Of a DNA stretch of 64,000 nucleotides, positions 1 through 9,156 are shown in pieces. Each line of letters opens with the position of its first letter. The first letter of the stretch is position 1. Where the stretch lies: assembly GCF_022760965.1 (NCBI RefSeq), contig NZ_JAKVIJ010000006.1, positions 1 to 64,000 on the forward strand, written 5' to 3'. The translations under genes and the position numbers were made by a program. Origin of the DNA: Simplicispira sedimenti (GTDB taxonomy: Bacteria > Pseudomonadota > Gammaproteobacteria > Burkholderiales > Burkholderiaceae_C). The notes under the pieces are model-generated. The model saw only the letters and a list, made by a program, of their open reading frames with translations, did no database searches and was not told the DNA's origin.

Positions 1-1
1 T

Positions 2-157
2 GGTGTTTGCGAACTGATGCCCCGGTTTGCGGAACTCGGGGGAAGGACTGCTCAGGGTTGGAAAGTGCCTGACGCGATGCCCACCGTGAACGATAACAAT
101 CAGCCTCTTGCAGTCATCGGAGCGTTTAGGGGCTGCTCGGACCGCAAGAACTTCTAG
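2..157 (+). CDS. C-terminal part of an unknown protein, cut by the left edge
   Basis: Frame 2 is open from the window edge to a TAG at 155-157, while the other two forward frames stop within the first 75 bases. The visible 51 residues end in a tail of mixed, protein-like composition (ending CSDRKNF). A strong terminator follows 13 bp later, which fits the end of a real transcript. I do not recognise the family. The gene points toward glmS and lies inside the putative Tn7-like element, so it is probably cargo or an accessory gene. In Tn7 itself tnsA near the glmS-proximal end reads the other way. Confidence 0.4.
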   Translation, partial: GVCELMPRFAELGGRTAQGWKVPDAMPTVNDNNQPLAVIGAFRGCSDRKNF

Positions 158-170
158 GAAAACCAAAGAA

Positions 171-200
171 AAAGAGCGCTCACCTTGAGCGCTCTTTTTT
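171..200 (+). terminator. Rho-independent terminator
   Basis: A perfect 12-bp stem (171-182 with 186-197), a 3-base loop and a run of six T at 195-200. It lies 13 bp after the stop codon of the partial upstream gene. The A-rich stretch before the stem may let it work in both directions. Confidence 0.85.
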
Positions 201-272
201 GTATAGCAACAAGTCCAATCTATACCTAGGCGACATTCGCATGTATAGGTCTTCTTTACCCGTTGAATTCGA

Positions 273-378
273 GTTTACGACTTTACAGTTACAAATGACC
301 GTCCCGCAAACCCGCATGAATGCTAGAGGTCTGTTTACGACTTTATTTGCGAGTTTACGACTTTAATTACCCGGATTA
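273..378. mobile_element. End of a Tn7-like transposon (three TnsB-type repeats) at attTn7
   Basis: Three exact copies of GTTTACGACTTTA lie at 273-285, 333-345 and 353-365, at intervals of 60 and 20 bp. Reversed, the core TAAAGTCGTAAAC differs by one base from TAAAGTCTTAAAC, the core of TnsB-binding sites in the right end of Tn7 as I recall it. By the Tn7R geometry (about 11 bases outside the first AATAAAGTC-like block) the element edge would be near 378, about 22 bp beyond the glmS stop codon, matching the Tn7 insertion point. A clear terminal TGT is not seen, so the extreme end may be diverged or decayed. The rest of the element lies left of the window. Confidence 0.65.
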
Positions 379-400
379 GCGTCGGCCCATAGCGCGCCGG

Positions 401-2323
<1,923 letters not shown>

Positions 2324-2404
2324 GGTTTTCTCCTGCCTGGTGGAATGCAATGGCGCGATGGTAGGCAGAGAAATGCAAAATTTCAGATTGATTTTCTTTT
2401 GTTT

Positions 2405-2421
2405 TTGAAATTTAATTTCAA
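2405..2421. promoter_or_regulatory. Palindromic operator candidate between glmS and the Lrp-type gene
   Basis: TTGAAAT-TTA-ATTTCAA is a perfect 7-bp inverted repeat in the only strongly AT-rich part of the 140-bp divergent intergenic region. Lrp/AsnC regulators commonly bind AT-rich imperfect palindromes near their own genes, so autoregulation, possibly also touching glmS, is plausible but inferred. Confidence 0.4.
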
Positions 2422-2463
2422 TCAATCAACCGCATGTAATTTTTGATCAAAAGGCTAAACAGT

Positions 2464-2955
2464 ATGGAAGAAATGGTCTTGGATGCCGTGGACCTGAAGC
2501 TGCTGGACCTGCTGCAGGACGATGCCACGCGCAGCAACCAATGGCTGGCCGAGCAGGTGCATGTGTCACCCCCCACCTGCCTGCGGCGCGTGCGGCGCCT
2601 GCACGAATGCGGGCTGATCGAGCGGCAGGTGGCCATTGTCCAGCCCGAGCGGCTGGCTGCCCTGCAAGGGCACGGGCTGGCGTGCATCGTGGAGGTGTCG
2701 CTCGACCGCCAGGGCGCCGAGTGGCTGGACGCCTTCGAGGCCCGCGCCGTGCAGGAGCCCGGCGTGCAGCAATGCTGGCGCGTGTCACCGGGGCCGGACT
2801 TTGTGCTCGTGCTGCACACGCACGACATGCCCGCCTACCTGGCGCTGGCGCAGCGCCTGTTCACGGGCGACGCCAATGTGCGCAATGTGAAGGCCTTTTT
2901 TGCTACCAAACGAGCAAAATTTTTGACAAAAGTGGCTGTAACGCCCGTCAAATAA
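2464..2955 (+). CDS. Lrp/AsnC-family transcriptional regulator
   Basis: Predicted DNA-binding regulator of 163 residues. An N-terminal winged helix-turn-helix (about residues 5-60, containing SNQWLAEQVHVSPPTCLRRV) is followed by an AsnC ligand-binding domain (about 70-150). Family members respond to amino acids and often control a neighbouring transport or metabolic gene; the effector cannot be read from sequence. Starts at 2443, 2464 and 2473 are all in frame; none has a strong ribosome site and 2464 is a compromise. The last 20 codons are AT-rich and lysine-rich (TKRAKFLTKVAV) and lead straight into an AT-rich dispersed repeat at 2952, suggesting the native C-terminus was altered by it. Confidence 0.85.
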   Translation: MEEMVLDAVDLKLLDLLQDDATRSNQWLAEQVHVSPPTCLRRVRRLHECGLIERQVAIVQPERLAALQGHGLACIVEVSLDRQGAEWLDAFEARAVQEPGVQQCWRVSPGPDFVLVLHTHDMPAYLALAQRLFTGDANVRNVKAFFATKRAKFLTKVAVTPVK

Positions 2956-2990
2956 GCGCCAGTAGCTATTATATTTATAGCATTACAGCA
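2952..2990 (-). repeat. AT-rich two-hairpin repeat, copy 1 (3' end of the histidine kinase gene)
   Basis: Read on the minus strand it has the family layout: GCTAT-(A/T)-ATAGC hairpin followed by a GGCGCTTATT block. It supplies the TAA stop (2977-2975) of the histidine kinase gene and abuts the Lrp-type gene from the other side. See the copy at 19084 for the best-preserved form. Confidence 0.65.
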
Positions 2991-3808
2991 GGCCAGCACA
3001 CACTGACCGTGCAGCCCGCACCAGGCGCCGCCTGCGCGCTTACGGTGCCGCCGTGGCGCTGGGCGATGGCGCGCACGGCCGCCAGGCCGCAACCCACGCC
3101 GTCGAACTCGCTCTCGCGGTGCAGGCGCTGGAAGATGCCGAACAGCGCCTGCGCGCGCGCGGGGTCAAATCCCACGCCGTTGTCCTGTACGCACAGGGTG
3201 CAGTGCCCGTCTGCGCCGCATTCGGCGGTCACGCGGATCTGGGCCGGGCTGCGCGCTTGCGTGAACTTGAGCGCATTGCCGATCAGCTCGGCCAACAGTT
3301 GGCGCAGCAAGGCAGGGTCGCCCTGCACGGTAGGCCAGGGGCCATCTGCCTGCCACTGCACCGTGCGGTCTGCGCAGCGCGGCGCCAGGGCCTCGCGCAC
3401 TTCGTGCACCAGCGCCCCCAGGTCCACGGTCTGCGGCGTGAACGGTGCGCGCGCAATGCGCGCCAGTTGCAGCAGGCCGTCGAGCATGCGGCCCATGCGG
3501 CGGGCAGACTGGTCCATGGTGGCCAGAAATTCCAGCGCCTCCTGGCGGGTGGCTGCGTCCAGGCCAGGCGCCTCCTGCAACAGCTCATGCACCAGCGGGC
3601 CGAAGGAGGTGATGTGGCGCAGCGGTGCGCGCAGGTCGTGCGACACGGCGTGCGTCCACGCCTGCAGCGCGGCGCCTTGCTCCGCCAGTTGCTGATCGCG
3701 CTGCGCCAGCAAGGTGCGCAGTGCGGGGGCGTCGAGTGCGTCGTACCGATCCGCTCCCGGCTCGGGGCACCCGGAAGACTCCGACGGGGCCGACGGCACT
3801 GCGCTCAT
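2975..3808 (-). CDS. Soluble sensor histidine kinase, coupled to glmU
   Basis: 277 residues with no membrane segment or signal peptide. A short N-terminal coiled-coil-like stretch (about 30-50) leads into a HisKA domain with phospho-acceptor His57 in SHDLRAPL, then a HATPase_c domain with N178 in IGNALKFT, DNGVGFD at 209-215 and a G2 box near 237-241. No receiver gene is adjacent, so it is an orphan kinase whose partner is unknown. The start ATG (3808) overlaps the glmU stop as ATGA, so it is translated by coupling from glmU. A longer open frame upstream (to 3964) is only glmU read out of frame. Its stop codon lies inside a dispersed repeat, so the C-terminus (PAVML) may be truncated relative to homologues. 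Confidence 0.88.
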   Translation of the reverse strand: MSAVPSAPSESSGCPEPGADRYDALDAPALRTLLAQRDQQLAEQGAALQAWTHAVSHDLRAPLRHITSFGPLVHELLQEAPGLDAATRQEALEFLATMDQSARRMGRMLDGLLQLARIARAPFTPQTVDLGALVHEVREALAPRCADRTVQWQADGPWPTVQGDPALLRQLLAELIGNALKFTQARSPAQIRVTAECGADGHCTLCVQDNGVGFDPARAQALFGIFQRLHRESEFDGVGCGLAAVRAIAQRHGGTVSAQAAPGAGCTVSVCWPAVML

Positions 3809-5238
3809 GGCTTGGGCTGCTTGGTGGGGCGCTGCCAGTTCGCAATGGCCACTTGCTTGCCGCGCGCCACAGCCAGGGCGCCTGCAGGCACGTCCTTGGT
3901 GATGGTGGAGCCGCCACCCACCGTGGCCCCGGCGCCCAGGGTGACAGGCGCCACCAGCACGCAATTGCTGCCCACATGCACATCGGCCTCGATCACAGTG
4001 CGGTGCTTGTTGGCGCCGTCGTAGTTGGCGGTGATGCTGCCCGCGCCGTAGTTCACGCGCTCGCCCACGCTGGCGTCGCCCAGGTAGGCCAGGTGGTTGG
4101 CCTTGGCACCATCGGCGAGCTGGGAGTTCTTCACCTCCACGAAGTTGCCGATGTGCACCTCGCGCCCCAGCACGGCGCCAGGACGCAGGCGTGCAAACGG
4201 GCCGACGAGCGCACCCGCGCCCACGCTGGCACCGAGCTTCTCGCCGTCGATGTGGGTGTATGGGTGGATGACGGCGCCCGCCGCAATGCGCGCGTTGGCA
4301 ATGCAGCAGTGCGCGCCCACCTGCACGCCTTCGCCCAGCTCCACGGCGCCGGTGAAGATGCAGCCCACATCGATCTCGACATCCTGCCCGCAGCGCAGCT
4401 GGCCGCGCACGCCGGAGCGCGCGTCGTCGCGCAGGTCAAAGCGTGCGGGGTCCAGCAGGCGCACGCCCTGCTCCATCAGCGCGCGCGCCTGGCGCAGTTG
4501 GTGGGCGCGCTCCAGCTCGGCCAGTTGCAGGGGGCTGTTCACGCCCGCGACCTGCAGCGCATCGTCGATGCGGTGGGCCGCCACCGGCAGCCCTTCGGCC
4601 ACGGCCATGGCGACGATGTCGGTCAGGTAGTACTCGCCCTGGGCGTTGTGGTTGGTCAGGCGCGCCAGCCAGGGCTTGAGCAGGCGCGCAGGCACGGCCA
4701 TGATGCCGCTGTAGATCTCATCGATGGCACGCTGGGCTTCGCTCGCGTCCTTGTGCTCGACGATGCCCGCCACCTGCCCTGCGCCATCGCGCAGGATGCG
4801 GCCGTAGCCCGTGGGGTCGGGCAGGCGCACGGTCAGCAGCGCCAGCTGCCCCCCCGCCTGCGACGCGGCCACCAGCGCGCGCAGTGTGTCGGCCTGGGTC
4901 AGCGGAACGTCGCCCGAGAGCACCACCACCGTGCCGTCATCCGCCAGGCAGGGTACGGCCTGCTGCACGGCGTGGCCGGTGCCCAGCTGCGGCTCCTGGC
5001 GCACAAACTTCAGGTCATATTGGCCTACAACGCTCGCCAGTCCTGCGGTAGCCGCTTCAACTTCTGTAGCACCATGACCGGTGATGACGATGGCGCTGCG
5101 CGCCTGCAAATGCGCAGCCTGGTCGAGCACGTGGTGCAACAACGGGCGGCCCGCCAGGCGCTGCAGCACCTTGGGCGTGCGGCTTTTCATGCGCGTGCCC
5201 TTGCCGGCCGCCATGATGAGGATGTCTATGGGTGTCAT
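3805..5238 (-). CDS. glmU: Bifunctional GlmU (N-acetyltransferase / uridyltransferase)
   Basis: Acetylates glucosamine-1-phosphate and then joins it to UTP to give UDP-GlcNAc, two steps after GlmS. At 477 residues it is slightly longer than the E. coli enzyme. The N-terminal pyrophosphorylase domain has MAAGKGTRM near residues 9-17 and LSGD at 108-111; the C-terminal left-handed beta-helix runs from about 270 and has the acetyltransferase His382 in NHLAYLGDA. Residues about 56-75 come from a more AT-rich stretch (5029-5072) that resembles the dispersed repeat family, perhaps a small insertion. It lies in the same direction as the histidine kinase and overlaps its start. A 265-bp inverted-repeat element lies in its 5' region. 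Confidence 0.96.
   Translation of the reverse strand: MTPIDILIMAAGKGTRMKSRTPKVLQRLAGRPLLHHVLDQAAHLQARSAIVITGHGATEVEAATAGLASVVGQYDLKFVRQEPQLGTGHAVQQAVPCLADDGTVVVLSGDVPLTQADTLRALVAASQAGGQLALLTVRLPDPTGYGRILRDGAGQVAGIVEHKDASEAQRAIDEIYSGIMAVPARLLKPWLARLTNHNAQGEYYLTDIVAMAVAEGLPVAAHRIDDALQVAGVNSPLQLAELERAHQLRQARALMEQGVRLLDPARFDLRDDARSGVRGQLRCGQDVEIDVGCIFTGAVELGEGVQVGAHCCIANARIAAGAVIHPYTHIDGEKLGASVGAGALVGPFARLRPGAVLGREVHIGNFVEVKNSQLADGAKANHLAYLGDASVGERVNYGAGSITANYDGANKHRTVIEADVHVGSNCVLVAPVTLGAGATVGGGSTITKDVPAGALAVARGKQVAIANWQRPTKQPKP
5029..5072 (-). repeat. Possible decayed AT-rich repeat copy inside glmU
   Basis: On the minus strand this reads TGCTACAGAAGTTGAAGCGG followed by CTACCGC and a GGCGAGCG block, resembling the GCTAY-spacer-TAGC then GCGC layout of the family, and is AT-richer than flanking glmU. 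The match is weak. Confidence 0.3.
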
Positions 5239-5256
5239 GGGATGGTGCGGATGCTA

Positions 5257-5521
5257 GTGTAGTGTTGCACTCTGATTGGTACTTTCAGCCAGTGGCCAAG
5301 GGGTCAGTTGCTAGGCGCAGGGGCGCAGGCATAACGGGTTACGTCAAGCCACTGCAACAACGCAGATGGCCCCTTGGCCACTGGCCCCAAGGGAGCCCCG
5401 AAAAAGCCGCCCAGCGTTGTTGCAGCCCTTGGCAAGGGCACCACCATTGCCTGCGCGCTGCGCCTAGCCGGGCAGCTTTTTCGGGGCTCTGAAAGTGCCA
5501 ATCAGAGTGAAACACTACACC
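5257..5521. repeat. Non-coding element of nested inverted repeats (MITE-like)
   Basis: The 323-bp gap upstream of glmU is almost filled by paired segments. Outer arms 5257-5288 and 5489-5521 match with about three mismatches over 32 bases. Inside are perfect pairs: 5289-5303 with 5370-5384 (15 bp), 5311-5320 with 5458-5467 (10 bp), 5352-5363 with 5414-5425 (12 bp) and 5394-5407 with 5475-5488 (14 bp), plus a local hairpin at 5426-5438. Two inner arms directly abut the outer arms. Some pairs interleave, so a single simple hairpin cannot form. No transposase or clear target duplication is seen. The glmU promoter must lie in or beside it. Confidence 0.8.
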
Positions 5522-5561
5522 AGGTGCGGCGCACACCGACGCGCGACCGCGGTGGCCCGGA

Positions 5562-6065
5562 TTATCCGCTGTGCAGTCCCCAGGGAATGCGCCGCGCCGC
5601 ACCCCGGGCGAGCAGCGAAGCCACCCAGGGGCGTGCCAACGCCCATACCGCCAGCCCCAGCAGGCCTTTGGCCAGTCGTCCTGCGGCGTCCAGCAAGACC
5701 AGGCCCGCCTGGCCCAGGTCGCGCGCCGGTGCAGCCACGGTCTGCCGCCAATCGAGCGGTGCCACAGCCGCTGCGGGCAGCGCCGCCCACCGCCAAGCCA
5801 GCGCCGGCCCACCACCGGGCTGTGGCCAGGCTTCAAGCACGGCGTGGCTGTGGGCAGGCAGCACAACGCACTCCCCTGCGTGCAGCACCATGTCGGTGGA
5901 GGGCTGTCCGGCCGCTGACACCGTCAGCCAGGCCCGCCCCTGGACCAGGGTCAAACGGCCACTGCTGCGCGGGTGCAAGGACAGCGCCCGGCCGGGCAGC
6001 AAGCCCCAGCTCCCCGCCGGGGGCAGCAGGCTCTGGGAACCGAGGGAAGGGATCGTGTCGCACAT
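5562..6065 (-). CDS. DUF2917-family protein
   Basis: 167 residues. The first half looks like a small cupin-like beta domain (WLTVSAAGQPSTDMVLHAGE, LPAHSHAVLEAW) typical of DUF2917 proteins, which are common in Burkholderiales and usually sit next to a LysR-type gene as here. The second half is Ala/Leu/Arg-rich with one possible membrane-associated helix near residues 130-150. No catalytic residues are recognisable and the function is unknown. It is divergent from the LysR gene across a 105-bp region with an operator-like site. Confidence 0.75.
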   Translation of the reverse strand: MCDTIPSLGSQSLLPPAGSWGLLPGRALSLHPRSSGRLTLVQGRAWLTVSAAGQPSTDMVLHAGECVVLPAHSHAVLEAWPQPGGGPALAWRWAALPAAAVAPLDWRQTVAAPARDLGQAGLVLLDAAGRLAKGLLGLAVWALARPWVASLLARGAARRIPWGLHSG

Positions 6066-6141
6066 GACAGCTCCTTTTGCATCAATGAAGCCACATGATC
6101 CGCCGCCAGCGCTTGGCAGTCCAATGAATTGACGCTAGGCT

Positions 6142-6164
6142 ATTGATTCCCTAATCGCATCAAT
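6142..6164. promoter_or_regulatory. LysR-type operator candidate (T-N11-A)
   Basis: ATTGAT, an 11-base spacer and ATCAAT form a perfect 6-bp inverted repeat with the T-N11-A core of LysR boxes. It lies in the divergent region between the DUF2917 and LysR genes and ends 6 bp before the LysR start codon, a position suited to autorepression. Confidence 0.5.
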
Positions 6165-6170
6165 TGCACC

Positions 6171-7157
6171 ATGAGCACCCTTGCATCGGCCAGCCCGGTA
6201 CTGCGCACCCGCCCCGTGGGGGTGGGCCACTGGCGCGCCTTCCTCTGCGTGGCGCGGCACCTGAACTTTCGGGCTGCGGCCGAGGAACTGGCACTCACCC
6301 AGTCAGCGGTGAGCCGCCAGATCCAGGCGCTGGAGGACGAGGTGGGCATCGCCCTCTTCCTGCGCCACACGCGCGCGGTGGAACTGACCAGCGCCGGTGC
6401 GCAGTTGCTGCGCACCGTGGGCCCGGCGGTCGAACGCATGGACGCGGCCGTGCGCCAGGTGCGCCAAACGGCGGGGCGCAAGAGCGTGGCGATCACCACC
6501 TGGTCGAGCTTTGCGTCGATGTGGCTGATCCCGCGCATGGAAGCCTTCCAGCAAGCGCATCCGGACATCGACATCCGCATCGACGCCAGCGACAGCCACA
6601 CCGACCTGGACACCGCGGACCTGGACCTGGCGCTGCGCTACAGCGCGCCCGGCCCGCGCGTGCACGGCGGCGAGCGCTTGTTTGGCGAGCAATTGGCCGT
6701 GGTGGCCAGCCCCTGGCTGCTGAAAAGCGCAGCGCCGGTGCGCCAGAGCAGCGATCTGGAGCAGTTCACCCTGATCGAGGCCGGGGATGCGCACCGCAGC
6801 ACGCACCTGCAATGGCTGTCATGGCGGCGCTGGTTCGACGCGCAGGGCTGCCCGCTGCTGCAGCCCCAGCGCTGGCTCTATTTCAACTACGCGCACCAGA
6901 TCGTGCAGGCCGCCCTGGCCGGCCAGGGCCTGGCCCTGGCGCGCCTGCCACTGGTGGCCGATGCGCTGGCCAGTGGTGACCTGGTGGAGGTGCTGCCGGG
7001 CACGCGGCTGGACTCGCCACTGGCCTATTGGCTGCTGCTGGGCCCGCGCAGCCGCCAGCGCCCGGAGGCTCAGGCTTTTACGGCCTGGCTGCGCCAGGAG
7101 GCTGGCGCCACGCGCCGTTTTCTGGGCGAGGGCTCTGAAAACGCCGATCAAGCGTAA
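6171..7157 (+). CDS. LysR-family transcriptional regulator (GcvA-like)
   Basis: 328 residues. The N-terminal winged helix (about residues 20-80) contains FRAAAEELALTQSAVSRQIQ, the standard LysR recognition region; the effector-binding domain follows from about residue 100. Spacing and sequence around TWSSFASMWLIPRM resemble the GcvA subgroup. There is no obvious Shine-Dalgarno before 6171 and the operator-like palindrome abuts the start, so either the message is nearly leaderless or a later start is used. It probably controls the divergent DUF2917 gene. Its 3' end overlaps the convergent HexR-type gene by 10 bp. Confidence 0.9.
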   Translation: MSTLASASPVLRTRPVGVGHWRAFLCVARHLNFRAAAEELALTQSAVSRQIQALEDEVGIALFLRHTRAVELTSAGAQLLRTVGPAVERMDAAVRQVRQTAGRKSVAITTWSSFASMWLIPRMEAFQQAHPDIDIRIDASDSHTDLDTADLDLALRYSAPGPRVHGGERLFGEQLAVVASPWLLKSAAPVRQSSDLEQFTLIEAGDAHRSTHLQWLSWRRWFDAQGCPLLQPQRWLYFNYAHQIVQAALAGQGLALARLPLVADALASGDLVEVLPGTRLDSPLAYWLLLGPRSRQRPEAQAFTAWLRQEAGATRRFLGEGSENADQA

Positions 7158-7993
7158 CGCTTGTTGCGCAGGTTCTCTTTCATCTGCTGCAAGATGGGCT
7201 GCAGCGAACTGCCGATGCGCAAGGCCACGCATGTCACCAGCACATCGATGATGAGCAGGTGCAGCAGGCGCGAAACCATGGGGCTGTAGCGGTCGTAGCC
7301 CTCGGGATGATCGGCCGAGAGGTGGATGAGGCACGCGCTGGCCAGAGGCGAGCCACTGGCGGTGATGGCGATGGTGGTGGCGCCGTTCTTGCGCGCAATG
7401 TCGGCCGCGTCCATCAGGTCGCGCGTGCGGCCCGAGTTGGAGATGATCACCAGGCAATCGCCCGGCCCCAGCAGCGTGGCACTCATCACCTGCATGTGGC
7501 CGTCACTGGTGGCGTTGCAGGTCACGCCCAGGCGGAAGAACTTGTGCTGCGCGTCCTGGGCCACGATACCCGAGTTGCCCGCACCGTAGAACTCGATGCG
7601 CTTGCCCATCTTCCAGGTGTCGGCAATAGCGCTGGCCGCGCGCTCTATGGCCACGGTGCTGGCCGCGTTGCGGTACTGCAGGAAGGCGGCGACCGCGTTG
7701 TCCACCACTTTCACCAGCACGTCACCCGTCTTGTCGTCAGCGTCCACACTGCGGTGGATGAACGGCACGCCCTCGCTCACGCTGCCCGCGAGCTTGAGCT
7801 TGAAGTCGGCCAACCCGTCGTAACCCATGCTGCGGCAAAAGCGCACCACGGTGGGCTTGCTCACATGGGCGCGCTCGGCCAGTTCGCGCACGGGCAGACG
7901 GGCAAAGGCGCGTGGGTCTTGCAGTACCAGTTTCCCCACACGCTGCTCGGCCGGGGCCAGAGAGGGCAGGGATGCGGTGATTCGATCCAGCAT
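7148..7993 (-). CDS. hexR: RpiR/HexR-family regulator of sugar metabolism
   Basis: 281 residues. An N-terminal RpiR helix-turn-helix (about residues 30-70, with ELAERAHVSKPTVVRFCRSM) is followed by a SIS phosphosugar-binding domain (about 120-260, with FYGAGNSGIVAQDAQ and IISNSGRTRDL). HexR-type proteins sense 2-keto-3-deoxy-6-phosphogluconate and repress Entner-Doudoroff and related genes. It is divergent from transaldolase and close to glucose-6-phosphate isomerase, which fits that role. I chose MLDRITASLP (7993), the usual family start; an upstream ATG at 8041 would add 16 residues. Neither start has a strong ribosome site. Confidence 0.85.
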   Translation of the reverse strand: MLDRITASLPSLAPAEQRVGKLVLQDPRAFARLPVRELAERAHVSKPTVVRFCRSMGYDGLADFKLKLAGSVSEGVPFIHRSVDADDKTGDVLVKVVDNAVAAFLQYRNAASTVAIERAASAIADTWKMGKRIEFYGAGNSGIVAQDAQHKFFRLGVTCNATSDGHMQVMSATLLGPGDCLVIISNSGRTRDLMDAADIARKNGATTIAITASGSPLASACLIHLSADHPEGYDRYSPMVSRLLHLLIIDVLVTCVALRIGSSLQPILQQMKENLRNKRYA

Positions 7994-8025
7994 GGTGTTG
8001 GTAGGGGTGTGCGGGCACTTGTGAA

Positions 8026-8040
8026 TGTAACGCCGTTTCA
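8026..8040. promoter_or_regulatory. HexR-type operator candidate
   Basis: TGTAACGCCGTTTCA is a 15-bp palindrome with one mismatched pair around a central C, in the divergent region between hexR and tal. Its TGTAA...TT.CA form resembles HexR/RpiR sites. The role is inferred. Confidence 0.4.
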
Positions 8041-8124
8041 TGGCAACCCTGCGCCAGAGGGAGGCATACACTTGAGGGTTGCGCAGCGCCCGCAGCGGCG
8101 CCACACAAACCCTTGAGGATTTGC

Positions 8125-9072
8125 ATGAACCAGCTCGAAGCACTCAAACAGTTCACCACCGTGGTGGCCGACACCGGCGACTTCCGCCAACTGGCCCAGT
8201 TCCAGCCGCGCGACGCCACCACCAACCCTTCGCTGATCCTCAAGGCCGTGCAAAAGCCCGAATACGCACCGCTGCTGCAGTCCACCGTGCAGCGCTGGAA
8301 GGGCCGCCCCATGGACGAAGTCATCGACCGCCTGCTGGTGCGCTTCGGCGGCGAGATCCTCTCCACCATTCCGGGCCGTGTGTCCACCGAGGTCGATGCA
8401 CGGCTGAGCTTCGACACCAGCGCCACTGTGTCGCGGGCCGAGCGCATCATCGAGCTGTACCAGGCCGAGGGCATCCACATCGACCGCGTGCTCATCAAGA
8501 TCGCCGCCACCTGGGAAGGCATCGAGGCCGCACGCAAGCTCGAGAGCAAGGGCATCCACACCAACCTCACACTGCTGTTCTCTTTTGTGCAGGCAGTGGC
8601 CTGTGGCCAGGCCAAGGTACAGCTCATCTCGCCCTTTGTCGGCCGCATCTACGACTGGTACAAAAAACAGGCGGGCGCAAGCTGGGATGAGGTCGCCATG
8701 GCCGGTGCCAACGACCCCGGCGTGCAGTCGGTGCGTCGCATCTTCAACCACTACAAGCGCTTTGGCGTGGCGACCGAGGTCATGGGTGCGAGCTTCCGCA
8801 ACGTGGGCCAGATCATCGCGCTGGCGGGCTGCGATCTGCTGACCATTGCGCCCGAGCTGCTGGCGCAACTGGCACAGTCCGACGCACCGGTGGCCCGCGC
8901 TCTGGACGCAGAGGCCGCACGCTCCATGGACCTGCCCGCGGTGCAGTACGACGAAGCGGGCTTTCGCTATGCACTCAACGAAGACGCCATGGCCACGGAG
9001 AAACTGGCCGAGGGCATCCGCGCGTTTGCGGTGGACACAGTCAAGCTCGAACAGATCATCCTGGCGGCCTGA
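8125..9072 (+). CDS. tal: Transaldolase
   Basis: Moves a dihydroxyacetone unit between sugar phosphates in the non-oxidative pentose phosphate pathway; cytoplasmic. At 315 residues it is the standard long class I transaldolase. The Schiff-base lysine is Lys125 in RVLIKIAATW, and the early DATTNPSL and later NPG-like loops are intact. The start at 8125 has GAGG 7-10 bp upstream; an ATG at 8113 lacks a site. It is divergent from hexR and followed by a KAS III-like gene and pgi, forming a small sugar-phosphate block probably under HexR control. Confidence 0.96.
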   Translation: MNQLEALKQFTTVVADTGDFRQLAQFQPRDATTNPSLILKAVQKPEYAPLLQSTVQRWKGRPMDEVIDRLLVRFGGEILSTIPGRVSTEVDARLSFDTSATVSRAERIIELYQAEGIHIDRVLIKIAATWEGIEAARKLESKGIHTNLTLLFSFVQAVACGQAKVQLISPFVGRIYDWYKKQAGASWDEVAMAGANDPGVQSVRRIFNHYKRFGVATEVMGASFRNVGQIIALAGCDLLTIAPELLAQLAQSDAPVARALDAEAARSMDLPAVQYDEAGFRYALNEDAMATEKLAEGIRAFAVDTVKLEQIILAA

Positions 9073-9156
9073 AGCCACAGACACCCCGGCGGGGCGCACG
9101 CGCCCTAGTTACACTTGAGCATCGCGCCCGCGCGGCGGGCCACAGGATACCGATTC

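Noticed and set aside
273..365. CRISPR-like array from the three 13-bp repeats
   Set aside because: Repeats are too short, spacing is 60 and 20 bp, and there are no uniform spacers. TnsB-type sites explain them better.
171..378. tnsA or other transposase genes in the visible end
   Set aside because: No minus-strand frame starting near 200 and running to the edge shows a recognisable TnsA-like protein; only repeats, a terminator and an outward-facing gene tail are visible.
5232..5866. Open frames across the inverted-repeat element (both strands give a HSDW.FQ-like peptide)
   Set aside because: The similar peptides from opposite strands are simply the two arms of the inverted repeat; there is no ribosome site or protein-like composition, so I treat the region as non-coding.
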